Both the position numbers and the translations under genes were made by a program. 6,632 nt of DNA from Chloroflexota bacterium (GTDB lineage Bacteria; Chloroflexota; Dehalococcoidia; SM23-28-2; RBG-16-64-32), in the NCBI GenBank assembly GCA_005880075.1, contig VBJT01000093.1:3216-9847 (forward strand). The letters run 5' to 3'. The first letter of the stretch is position 1. Each line of letters begins with the position of its first letter. Below are positions 1 through 6,443 of the stretch, one piece after another. The notes below the pieces were generated by a model. It was not told the origin of the DNA. It ran no database searches and was given only the letters and a program-made list of their open reading frames with translations.

Positions 1-5
1 GGAGG
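1..5 (+). promoter_or_regulatory. Ribosome binding site of the S1-type gene
   Basis: GGAGG lies 8 nt before a TTG codon at 14, a textbook Shine-Dalgarno spacing, and supports that TTG as the start. A competing signal exists: GGAG at 52-55 lies 6 nt before the ATG at 62. That start would remove 16 poorly conserved-looking residues and leave all S1 domains intact. The sequence alone cannot decide between the two starts. Confidence 0.6.
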
Positions 6-13
6 TAGAGCCT

Positions 14-1732
14 TTGACATCGGAAGACACAAGCGGAGGGCCGGCCGCCCCGGAGCAGTCCATGGCTGCCCTCCTTGAAGAGGAGACGGCGGCTTACCCT
101 GAACTTCGCCGCGGCGAGATCATCGAAGGCGTCGTCGTCGGCACCGATCGAGAGGCTATTCTCGTTGATATTGGCGCCAAGTCCGAAGGCGTCGTCCCAC
201 CACACGAAATGCATTGCCTTCAGCCGGAAGGCTCGTCCCGTCTCAGCATCGGCGACAAGGTCCTTGTCTTCATCGTCCAGCCAGAGTCGCCGGAGGGACA
301 GATTATCCTCTCGCTCGACCGCGCCCGCGGAGAGCGCGGCTGGCGTGTCCTTCAAGACTACATGGACCGCAACGAGGCCTTCGAGGCCTATATCACGGGC
401 AGCAATAAGGGCGGCCTGCTCGTCAACGTCGAAGGCGTCAACGCCTTCGTCCCGCTCTCTCAGCTCGTCAGCGGCCCCGACCGCGGCTCCCCCGAGAACA
501 CTCAGAACGCGCTCTCCCAGTGGGTCGGCAAGACTATCACCCTCAAAGTCATCGAGCTGAACCGCCGCCGCAACCGTGCGATCCTTTCCGAACGCGCTGC
601 TGTCCAGGAAAAGCGCGCCGCCGAAAAGGAACGCCTCCTCCTCGAGCTCCAGGAAGGGGACGTCAAGACCGGCACAGTCACCAGCATCCGCGACTTCGGG
701 ATCTTCGTCGACATCGGCGGCGCCGACGGACTCGTCCATCTCTCGGAGCTATCCTGGGAGCGCACGCCCAAATCTCCACACGAACTCTTTTCTGTGGGAG
801 ATATAGTCCCCGTCTACGTCCTCAAGATCGATAACGAAAGCAAGAAGATCGCCCTCAGTGTCCGCCGCGCCCAGCCCGAGCGCTGGGAGGAAATCGTTGC
901 CAACTACCGGGAAGGCCAGATCGTTCCCGGCCAAGTCACGAAACTCGCACCGTTCGGCGCCTTCGTCCGTCTGGAAGGGCCCATCGAAGGCCTTATCCAC
1001 ATTTCAGAGCTCGTCGACCGCCGGATCAACCACCCCCGAGAAGTCGTCGACGAGGGCGACGTTGTCCCCGTCAAAATCGTCCGCATCGAGTACGACCGCC
1101 ATCGCCTCGGCCTCAGCCTGCGCCAGGCGCGGGACAAGGCCGAGGAAGACGACTGGTCCTTCAACGAGGCGGGTAACGTCCTCTCCGCTCCCCAGGACGC
1201 GCTCGACCGCCTCGGCGTGACCGCCACTCCGGCCCGCGAGACCGCGCCGGACACTTTTGTCTCCGAAGATGGCGCCACGGCTTCTGACGAAGTGACCATC
1301 GCCGAAGCGGCGGCCGAAACGCCGCCAGAGACTCTTGATGCGGAAGCCGCGGAAGAGGTAGAACCCGAGGCGGCAGAACCTGAGGCGGTAGAACCCGAAG
1401 CGAGTGCGGAGGAGCCGGCCGAGCCCGAGGGAGAATCCGCACCCGAATCTGCCGAAGCCGAGGCCGCGCTCGAAACAACGACTGGGGAGCCGGCTGAGGT
1501 TGAGGGAGAATCCGCGCCCGAGCGGGAATCCGTACCCGTAGCCGAAGCTCCGTCTGAGGAAGAGGCCGCTGCCTCAAGCCGAGAGGCTTCCGCCGGATCG
1601 GCGGCCGAGGCACGTGAACCAGAGGCCGTCGCCGAAGAGTCAGGTGAAGAAGACGTTACAGATGTTGAAAACGAAGAACCGGGTGTAACGGACGAAGAGT
1701 CCCCAGCGTTGAATACAGTAAGAGAGGACTGA
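14..1732 (+). CDS. rpsA: Ribosomal protein S1-type RNA-binding protein, four S1 domains with acidic C-terminal tail
   Basis: The product probably binds single-stranded mRNA and helps the 30S subunit start translation in the cytoplasm. Four S1 (OB-fold) repeats follow one another at about residues 31-103, 119-193, 214-284 and 300-371. The last two are the most canonical, with TSIRDFGIFVDI...GLVHLSEL and KLAPFGAFVRL...GLIHISEL followed by IALSVRRA and LGLSLRQA. Residues from about 405 to 572 form a Glu/Ala/Pro-rich acidic tail with no recognisable domain and two kinds of internal repeat, likely disordered. E. coli S1 has six domains; four-domain forms with variable tails are known in actinobacteria and other Gram-positive-related lineages, so the core fits that class. 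The start is TTG at 14 (GGAGG 8 nt upstream), with ATG at 62 as the alternative. clpC follows after 22 nt with no terminator between, suggesting an operon. A non-ribosomal S1-domain protein is possible, but S1 itself is more likely. Confidence 0.9.
   Translation: MTSEDTSGGPAAPEQSMAALLEEETAAYPELRRGEIIEGVVVGTDREAILVDIGAKSEGVVPPHEMHCLQPEGSSRLSIGDKVLVFIVQPESPEGQIILSLDRARGERGWRVLQDYMDRNEAFEAYITGSNKGGLLVNVEGVNAFVPLSQLVSGPDRGSPENTQNALSQWVGKTITLKVIELNRRRNRAILSERAAVQEKRAAEKERLLLELQEGDVKTGTVTSIRDFGIFVDIGGADGLVHLSELSWERTPKSPHELFSVGDIVPVYVLKIDNESKKIALSVRRAQPERWEEIVANYREGQIVPGQVTKLAPFGAFVRLEGPIEGLIHISELVDRRINHPREVVDEGDVVPVKIVRIEYDRHRLGLSLRQARDKAEEDDWSFNEAGNVLSAPQDALDRLGVTATPARETAPDTFVSEDGATASDEVTIAEAAAETPPETLDAEAAEEVEPEAAEPEAVEPEASAEEPAEPEGESAPESAEAEAALETTTGEPAEVEGESAPERESVPVAEAPSEEEAAASSREASAGSAAEAREPEAVAEESGEEDVTDVENEEPGVTDEESPALNTVRED
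1361..1405 (+). repeat. Three tandem 15-nt repeats in the S1 acidic tail
   Basis: Three consecutive 15-nt units start at 1361, 1376 and 1391, each a variant of GAACCCGAGGCGGTA. They are in frame and encode EPEAA, EPEAV and EPEAS. The third unit is more diverged at its 3' end. The whole-codon period means copy-number change would lengthen or shorten the tail without a frameshift. Confidence 0.8.
1411..1521 (+). repeat. Spaced 36-nt direct repeat in the S1 acidic tail
   Basis: A 36-nt segment at 1411-1446 recurs at 1486-1521, an offset of 75 nt or exactly 25 codons, with only a few substitutions. Both copies encode an EPAE-x-EGESAPE block. The near-identity at DNA level suggests a relatively recent in-frame duplication rather than convergence on an acidic composition. 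Confidence 0.8.
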
Positions 1733-1754
1733 GCTAGAGGGCTGGTACTGAGTT

Positions 1755-4217
1755 ATGGCAGATAGATTCGATAAGTTTACTGAAAGAGCCCGGCGCGTCC
1801 TCACGCTCGCCCAGGAGGAAGCGCTTCGCTTCAACCACAACTACATCGGCACCGAGCACCTGCTCCTTGGCCTCGTCCGCGAAGGCGAGGGCGTAGCTGC
1901 GAAGGTCCTCGCCAACCTCGGCGTGGAGCTCAACAAAGTCCGCTCCGCTGTCGAGTTCATCATCGGCCGCGGCGACCGCGCCGTCATGGGCGAGATCGGC
2001 CTCACCCCGCGTGCGAAGAAGGTCATCGAGCTCGCCGTCGACGAGGCCCGCCGCCTCGGCCACCACTACATCGGCACCGAGCACCTGCTCCTCGGCCTCG
2101 TCCGTGAGGGCGAGGGCATCGCGGCCGGCGTCCTCGAGAGCCTCGGCGTTAGCCTCGACAAAGTCCGTGCCGAAGTCACCCGCATCCTCTCGCAGAGTAT
2201 GCCGCAGGGTGCCGCTTCGGGCGGCCGGTCCGCCACGCGCACCCCCACCGTCGACCAGCTCGGAATCGACCTTACGGCGGCCGCTCGCGCCAACAAGCTC
2301 GACCCCGTCATCGGCCGCGAGAAGGAGATCGAGCGCGTCGTCCAGATCCTCTCGCGCCGCACCAAGAACAATCCGGTCCTCATCGGTGAGCCCGGCGTCG
2401 GCAAGACTGCCATCGTCGAGGCCCTCGCTCAGCGCATCACGCGCAGCGAAGTGCCCGAAATGCTCCTCAACCGCCGTCTCGTCACGCTGGACATCGGCTC
2501 GCTCGTCGCCGGCACCAAGTACCGGGGCGAGTTCGAAGAGCGTCTCAAGAAGGTCATCGAAGAGCTGAAGGGCGCCGGCAACTGCATCCTCTTCATCGAT
2601 GAGATGCACATGCTCGTCGGTGCCGGTGCTGCTGAAGGCGCTGTGGACGCTGCCAACATCCTGAAGCCCTCCCTTGCCCGTGGCGAGCTCCAGTGCGTCG
2701 GCGCCACCACCCTTGACGATTACCGCAAGCACATCGAGAAGGACGCCGCCCTCGAACGCCGCCTCCAGCCGATCATGGTCGCGGAGCCGAGCGTCGAGGA
2801 GACCATCGAAATCCTGAAGGGCGTGAAGGCCCGCTACGAAGAGCACCACAGCCTCACGATCTCAGACCAGGCCCTCGAAGCCGCGGCTGAGTTGGCGTCT
2901 CGCTACGTTCCTGACCGTTTCCTGCCCGACAAGGCCATCGACCTCGTTGACGAGGCCGCCTCCCGCGTGCGCATCAAGCGCTCCTACGCTCCGCCTTCCT
3001 ACCAGGAGGCGAGCAAGGGACTCGACAGCCTGCGCCGCGAGAAGGAAGAAGCCATCGCCAACCAGCAGTACGAACGTGCCGCCGAGCTCCGTGACCGCGA
3101 GGTCAAGCTCCAGGACAAGCTCGAGAACATGGAAGAAGGCTGGCAGGCAGAGCGCGAAGAGCACAAGCCGGAAGTAACCGGCGAAGACATCTCAGAGGTC
3201 GTCGCTATGTGGACGGGCATCCCCGTCACCCGCATCGCCTCCGAAGAGTCACAGCGGCTGCTGCACATGGAGGACGCCCTCCACGAGAAGGTCGTCGGCC
3301 AGGACGAGGCGATCCACAATATCGCCAAGGCTGTCCGCCGCGCCCGCGCAGGCCTCAAGGACCCGCGCCGCCCGATCGGCGTCTTCATGTTCCTCGGCCC
3401 CACCGGCGTTGGTAAGACGTACCTCGCCCGCATCCTCGCCGAGTTCATGTTCGGCAGCGAAGAGTCCATGATCAAGCTCGACATGTCCGAGTTCATGGAG
3501 AAGCACAATGTCTCGCGGCTCATCGGCGCGCCTCCCGGCTACGTCGGCTACGACGACGCCGGCCAGCTCACTGATACTGTCCGCCGCAAGTCCTACTGCC
3601 TCATCCTCCTCGACGAGATCGAGAAGGCGCACCCGGAGGTCTTCAACATGCTCCTCCAGGTGTTCGACGACGGCCACCTCACCGACGCCAAGGGCCGCCG
3701 CGTGGACTTCCGCAACACCATCATCATCATGACCTCCAACGTCGGCTCAGACCTCATCCGCAAGGAGACCGCGCTTGGCTTCTCAATCAAGACCGAGGAC
3801 TCCAAGGCGGAGGCGGCCCAGTACGACAAGATGAAGGACAAGGTTCTTACCGCCATGAAGAACGTCTTCCGGCCCGAGTTCCTCAACCGCCTCGACGCCA
3901 CTGTCGTCTTCCACGCTCTCACCAAGGCACACATACGCGAGATCGTCGGCAACGAGATGAAGGGCATCGAGAAGCAGCTCACGGCCAAGGGGGTTGCTCT
4001 TGAGATGACGTCCGAGGCGCTCGATTGGATCGGCGAGAAGGGCTACGACGTCGTTTTCGGCGCCCGCCCCTTGCGCCGCGTCATCCAGAACGAGATCGAG
4101 GACCGCCTCTCGGAAGCCCTCCTCGAGGAGCGCTTTACCGCCGGCGACACGGTCAAAGTCGACGTCCAGAACGACGAAATCATCCTCACCAACGTCACCG
4201 AACCCGCCCTGGCGTAA
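1755..4217 (+). CDS. clpC: ATP-dependent Clp protease ATP-binding subunit ClpC
   Basis: A Hsp100/AAA+ hexameric unfoldase that feeds substrates to the ClpP peptidase in the cytoplasm. At 820 residues it has full ClpC length. The N-domain has two Clp repeats (about 5-70 and 80-145), each with IGTEHLLLGLVREGEG. The first ATPase module has Walker A GEPGVGKT (211-218), Walker B ILFIDE (278-283) and pore loop GTKYRGEF (253-260). The middle domain (about 415-465) carries a UVR-like QQYERAAELRD motif, which marks ClpC rather than ClpA. The second module has Walker A GPTGVGKT (548-555), Walker B LILLDE (616-621), pore loop GYVGYDDAG (595-603), sensor 1 at N662 and sensor 2 GARPLRR (769-775). LGF (674-676) matches the ClpP-docking tripeptide. 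E34 and E109 align with the B. subtilis ClpC phosphoarginine-binding glutamates E32 and E106. A TGA at 1749-1751 in frame makes ATG 1755 the earliest start. The only SD-like sequence (AGAGGG, 1736-1741) is 13 nt away, so coupling to the upstream gene is plausible. No ctsR, mcsA or mcsB is adjacent. Confidence 0.97.
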   Translation: MADRFDKFTERARRVLTLAQEEALRFNHNYIGTEHLLLGLVREGEGVAAKVLANLGVELNKVRSAVEFIIGRGDRAVMGEIGLTPRAKKVIELAVDEARRLGHHYIGTEHLLLGLVREGEGIAAGVLESLGVSLDKVRAEVTRILSQSMPQGAASGGRSATRTPTVDQLGIDLTAAARANKLDPVIGREKEIERVVQILSRRTKNNPVLIGEPGVGKTAIVEALAQRITRSEVPEMLLNRRLVTLDIGSLVAGTKYRGEFEERLKKVIEELKGAGNCILFIDEMHMLVGAGAAEGAVDAANILKPSLARGELQCVGATTLDDYRKHIEKDAALERRLQPIMVAEPSVEETIEILKGVKARYEEHHSLTISDQALEAAAELASRYVPDRFLPDKAIDLVDEAASRVRIKRSYAPPSYQEASKGLDSLRREKEEAIANQQYERAAELRDREVKLQDKLENMEEGWQAEREEHKPEVTGEDISEVVAMWTGIPVTRIASEESQRLLHMEDALHEKVVGQDEAIHNIAKAVRRARAGLKDPRRPIGVFMFLGPTGVGKTYLARILAEFMFGSEESMIKLDMSEFMEKHNVSRLIGAPPGYVGYDDAGQLTDTVRRKSYCLILLDEIEKAHPEVFNMLLQVFDDGHLTDAKGRRVDFRNTIIIMTSNVGSDLIRKETALGFSIKTEDSKAEAAQYDKMKDKVLTAMKNVFRPEFLNRLDATVVFHALTKAHIREIVGNEMKGIEKQLTAKGVALEMTSEALDWIGEKGYDVVFGARPLRRVIQNEIEDRLSEALLEERFTAGDTVKVDVQNDEIILTNVTEPALA
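1841..2117 (+). repeat. Near-identical 52-nt direct repeat encoding the two Clp N motifs
   Basis: Positions 1841-1892 and 2066-2117 differ at only three bases, all silent, and are 225 nt (75 codons) apart. They encode the duplicated YIGTEHLLLGLVREGEG core of the ClpC N-domain. The duplication is ancient in the family. The high DNA identity here probably reflects strong codon bias plus protein constraint, or gene conversion between the copies. Confidence 0.85.
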
Positions 4218-4236
4218 CAGAACCGAGCAGCAGATT

Positions 4237-4262
4237 GAAGGCCGTCTTTTAGGGCGGCCTTC
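4237..4262 (+). terminator. Hairpin terminator after clpC
   Basis: GAAGGCCGTC (4237-4246) pairs with GGCGGCCTTC (4253-4262) over ten base pairs, one of them a G-T wobble, around a six-base TTTTAG loop. It starts 19 nt after the clpC stop. The following TTCATG gives only a weak T tract, so it may be an imperfect intrinsic terminator. It also lies just beyond the 3' end of the convergent gene, but has no T run on that strand. Confidence 0.7.
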
Positions 4263-4384
4263 TTCATGCCACTTTTGAGCGCCGATGATACCCCGTGTGC
4301 CGCCTCTCGCCTCTTCAGGCGTAGGAGCAACCGTCACTCCGCGTCGGCCGTTCGGTTTGATTATCTGGCGCGCTTAACGTCGCC

Positions 4385-5596
4385 TCAGCACTTCGTCGCG
4401 AAGAGGTTAGTCTCGCGCACGATGTCGGTGATATCGATATTGGCGTCCGGCGGCGAGGGTGCGATATTGAAACGCTTGTTTGTCTGCGTCGCCGCCTGCC
4501 CGAATCGGCCGGTGACCTGCACCACGTCACTCATGTCCGCATACCGGTCGTTGGTAATGTCGGCGGGCCAGGCGCTGGTGCCGCAGCTCACGTTCGGGTT
4601 CGTCCCAATCGTTCCCTCGTCCGCATCCGGCCAGCCGTCCCCATCTGAGTCCGGCCGCGCCGCACTCCGGCAGGAATCGCTTCCGCTATCCAGTGCGGTA
4701 TTGGTCGTATCGACAAACTGCCAGGAGTAATTCGTTGGGTTTAACGTCAGCTTGATAATGCCGCGAACGGAGGCGGTGTATTCCTGTCCCGGCTTCGTCT
4801 CACTGACAGCATAATTGCCAATGCCTCCAGTGCCGACGATGAAATGCCTGATGCCGTTGGGGTCCGTGTTGTTGCCCGCGCGGTTGTACCGAGCGTATCG
4901 GGCGTAAACATGGTCGTGTCCCTGGAGTACCAGGTCAACGCCGTTGTCGTAGAGTTTCTGCCAGACGTTGTCGCCGCCCAGATAGGGAGTGGCGAACGCG
5001 CCCTCGTCGTCGGTATGAGTGCTGGATGGCGCGACGATCGGCCGGTGCCAGTAGGCCAGCGTGCAGAACTTCGTGTTCGCTGCCAGGTCGCTGGTCAGCC
5101 AACTAAGCTGCGCCGTGTGGTCGCAGAAGTCATAGGGCGTACCGTTGCACTCGCTGTTAAGGACGATGAAGTGCCAGTCCCCGACGGTGTAAGAGTACCA
5201 GCCTTCGCCGCGTCTCCCCGCGGGACACGTGTAATCGCATGTTCCTGAGCCCACCCCGTTGAAGTAGTCGAAATACCCATTGCCGTCCGCCGAGCACGAC
5301 GTATCGTGACTGTCGTGGTTGCCGATCGCCGGCCGCGTGCGTGACTTGAACGCTCCCCAAGAGCCCGCATACCCACTGCTGCTGTTAAAGGCCGATAGGC
5401 AGCCGTCCTGGTACTGATTGTCGCCAAGCGTGATCACCTGTGCGTTGGACGGCACCAGTGCCGCCGTCGCAACACCCTGGTTGCCGGTGTCGGTGATATC
5501 TCCTGCGCCCGCGACGACCGTAATGGCTGCCTCACTGCGGGATGCGGGGCCGAAGAGCCCGGCCGCGATAATAGCGACTATTACAACTCGACGCAT
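4385..5596 (-). CDS. Secreted calcineurin-like (purple acid phosphatase-like) metallophosphoesterase with calcium-binding C-terminal module
   Basis: A predicted exported phosphoesterase acting outside the membrane; the substrate is unknown. Residues 1-23 are a signal peptide (MRR, a hydrophobic core to about A18, cleavage near SEA-A). The catalytic domain (about 25-300) has the two-metal motifs in order: AGDIT (D33), GDNQY (D59, Y62), GNHD (N93, H94), YWHRP (H184) and GHDH (H227, H229). GDxxY is the form seen in purple acid phosphatases, where the Tyr ligates ferric iron; the usual His of a DxH first motif is absent, as in that group. After the enzyme come a thrombospondin type 3-like calcium loop, DSDGDGWPDADEG (316-328), and two dockerin-like loops, DITNDRYADMSD (346-357) and one ending DANIDITD (384-391). 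The C-terminus is Cys. Ten cysteines suggest disulfides. ATG 5596 has a strong ribosome binding site and its own promoter. The gene converges on clpC and appears monocistronic. The family call is firm; the substrate and the purple acid phosphatase assignment are inferred. Confidence 0.9.
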   Translation of the reverse strand: MRRVVIVAIIAAGLFGPASRSEAAITVVAGAGDITDTGNQGVATAALVPSNAQVITLGDNQYQDGCLSAFNSSSGYAGSWGAFKSRTRPAIGNHDSHDTSCSADGNGYFDYFNGVGSGTCDYTCPAGRRGEGWYSYTVGDWHFIVLNSECNGTPYDFCDHTAQLSWLTSDLAANTKFCTLAYWHRPIVAPSSTHTDDEGAFATPYLGGDNVWQKLYDNGVDLVLQGHDHVYARYARYNRAGNNTDPNGIRHFIVGTGGIGNYAVSETKPGQEYTASVRGIIKLTLNPTNYSWQFVDTTNTALDSGSDSCRSAARPDSDGDGWPDADEGTIGTNPNVSCGTSAWPADITNDRYADMSDVVQVTGRFGQAATQTNKRFNIAPSPPDANIDITDIVRETNLFATKC

Positions 5597-5599
5597 TAA

Positions 5600-5605
5600 C
5601 CCTCC
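5600..5605 (-). promoter_or_regulatory. Ribosome binding site of the metallophosphoesterase gene
   Basis: On the minus strand GGAGGG ends 3 nt before the ATG at 5596. GGAGG alone gives a 4-nt gap, slightly short but strong. This supports the ATG that gives the complete signal peptide. Confidence 0.7.
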
Positions 5606-5619
5606 AACTTGACCGAGGG

Positions 5620-5628
5620 ATTATAGCA
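5620..5628 (-). promoter_or_regulatory. Extended -10 promoter of the metallophosphoesterase gene
   Basis: The minus strand reads TGCTATAAT, a perfect -10 hexamer with the TGn extension. No good -35 box is visible 16-18 bp upstream, consistent with an extended -10 promoter. Transcription would begin near 5613, giving a leader of under 20 nt that just contains the ribosome binding site. Confidence 0.6.
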
Positions 5629-5836
5629 GACGCGGGGTTTTCGTGCGTCCGGACGTGTTACAGCGGGTGTTTCATATTGCTATCGAACGGATATTGTCAT
5701 GCCAAAAGGCGGTCCGATCTCTACGGATCGGGCGCTGATCTAAATACCGGGATAGCGAGGAATTCCCGCATCTGCGCATGTGGCCTCGTAGCGTCTCGCC
5801 GATCAGCTGCTGCTGCTCAGCAGATGTCGACAGCAC
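5629..5836. other. Intergenic stretch with a hairpin, no gene recognised
   Basis: Both strands lack a reading frame with a convincing start, ribosome binding site and protein-like composition. The clearest structure is an inverted repeat at 5712-5733: CCGATC (5714-5719) pairs with GATCGG (5726-5731) around TCTACG, extended by one wobble and one G-C pair. Weaker stems lie at 5748-5768 and around 5811-5824 (CTGCT/AGCAG). The stretch lies between divergent promoters, so it could hold operators or a small RNA; neither is shown. Confidence 0.4.
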
Positions 5837-5866
5837 TTGACAGTTTATCGCAGCCTTCGCTATCCT
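5837..5866 (+). promoter_or_regulatory. Sigma-70-type promoter of the zinc-ribbon membrane protein gene
   Basis: A perfect TTGACA -35 box (5837-5842) is followed after 18 bp by TATCCT (5861-5866), four of six matches to the -10 consensus. The expected start is near 5873, about 25 nt before the proposed CTG start codon and just ahead of a GGAGG site. The ordered spacing of all these elements supports a real transcription unit. Confidence 0.6.
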
Positions 5867-5886
5867 TAATACTTGAAAAGTCCTGG

Positions 5887-5891
5887 GGAGG
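5887..5891 (+). promoter_or_regulatory. Ribosome binding site supporting a CTG start
   Basis: GGAGG within GGGGAGGG lies 6 nt before CTG 5898, which is in frame with the two CxxC motifs. The nearest in-frame upstream stop is TGA at 5874-5876, and no ATG, GTG or TTG occurs in this frame between that stop and the first CxxC. ATA 5901 and ATT 5913 are less well placed. Confidence 0.55.
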
Positions 5892-5897
5892 GCACTC

Positions 5898-6323
5898 CTG
5901 ATAGCTATACTCATTCGTCATTGCGGCGTCTGCGGCCGCGGCAAACGTACAAGGCGACGCGACCTCGAAATCTACCAGACCCGAACTCGGGCCTGGCGAC
6001 GGCGCAGCCGGTCGTTATGCTCGAGTTGCGGTCCGCGCCTGGCTCTCGCGGCAACCTATGACGGCGTCCTCAACGCGCCCAATGGGGGTCTCATCGTTGC
6101 TGCGTCTTCGCAGGCGGCCGGTCATCCGTCCCATGCCGCGGACCGGGAAGGGGATCGCGACGTCATGCGGCCGCCGAACCCCGTCGTCGTCGCCGTGTGG
6201 GTGCTATCCGTCCTCGTCATCATCGGTTTTTCTGTGTTAGCGACTTATGCGTCGCCGCTCTTCTTCCTTGGAGTAATGATTCCTTTCCTTCCACTGGCCG
6301 CTCTAACGGCCAGGTCCTCCTAG
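5898..6323 (+). CDS. Putative zinc-ribbon membrane protein, unrecognised family, apparent CTG start
   Basis: I do not recognise this family. The frame is open from the stop at 5874 to TAG at 6321-6323 and gives 141 residues if CTG 5898 is the start. Residues 9-12 are CGVC and 41-44 CSSC, a C-x2-C-x28-C-x2-C arrangement typical of a zinc ribbon. The part between them is rich in Arg/Lys and includes EIYQTRTRAW. Residues about 50-92 look like a flexible linker. Residues 96-117 (VVVAVWVLSVLVIIGF...) and 121-138 (LFFLGVMIPFLPL...) are two hydrophobic helices split by a short turn, ending ARSS; with the positive-inside rule both ends would be cytoplasmic. The promoter and ribosome binding site are positioned exactly for it. 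It is divergent from the metallophosphoesterase gene. An internal ATG at 6165 could give a 52-residue two-helix protein, but that would leave the cysteine motifs unexplained. A wrong base near the start or a degraded gene is also possible. Confidence 0.6.
   Translation: MIAILIRHCGVCGRGKRTRRRDLEIYQTRTRAWRRRSRSLCSSCGPRLALAATYDGVLNAPNGGLIVAASSQAAGHPSHAADREGDRDVMRPPNPVVVAVWVLSVLVIIGFSVLATYASPLFFLGVMIPFLPLAALTARSS
6294..6313 (+). other. Perfect 7-bp hairpin overlapping the end of the zinc-ribbon gene
   Basis: CTGGCCG (6294-6300) pairs exactly with CGGCCAG (6307-6313) around CTCTAA. It lies just before the TAG at 6321. No T run follows, so an intrinsic terminator is weakly supported; it may simply be a coding-sequence palindrome or an RNA 3'-end stabiliser. 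Confidence 0.3.
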
Positions 6324-6360
6324 TCCCGAACCCGCACATAAACTCCCTTACTTCCTGTAA

Positions 6361-6387
6361 TTGGCGAACCCTTCATGCGTCTATAAT
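6361..6387 (+). promoter_or_regulatory. Probable promoter of the secreted protein gene at 6444
   Basis: TATAAT (6382-6387) is a perfect -10 hexamer. TTGGCG (6361-6366) matches four of six -35 positions, but the 15-bp spacer is short. The predicted start near 6394 would leave a leader of about 50 nt before ATG 6444. Confidence 0.5.
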
Positions 6388-6443
6388 CTGCGGCCCTAAT
6401 CCTGCGGTCGGGCGTCAGGGTATGCGGCTGATGTTACCGACCA

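Noticed and set aside
1734..2849. Long minus-strand open frame opposite the start of clpC
   Set aside because: Its Asp/Leu/Ala/Val-rich translation is the mirror of a C-biased codon pattern in clpC, and clpC is unmistakable on the other strand.
4308..4321. Small hairpin CGCCT-CTTC-AGGCG past the end of the phosphatase gene
   Set aside because: Five base pairs with no T run on either strand is too weak to call a terminator for the minus-strand gene.
4263..4384. Search for a small gene or RNA between the two convergent genes
   Set aside because: Nothing with a start, ribosome binding site or convincing fold was seen.
5682..5694. Short inverted repeat TATC-GAACG-GATA as an operator
   Set aside because: Four-base arms occur often by chance and no matching copy was seen near other promoters in the window.
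5677..5901. Plus-strand TTG-initiated open frame upstream of the zinc-ribbon gene
   Set aside because: It has low-complexity Ser/Ala content, spans a perfect TTGACA box and shows no ribosome binding site.
5672..5914. Minus-strand 80-codon open frame over the intergenic region
   Set aside because: It overlaps the proposed plus-strand promoter and CTG gene start, and has no recognisable domain or good ribosome binding site.
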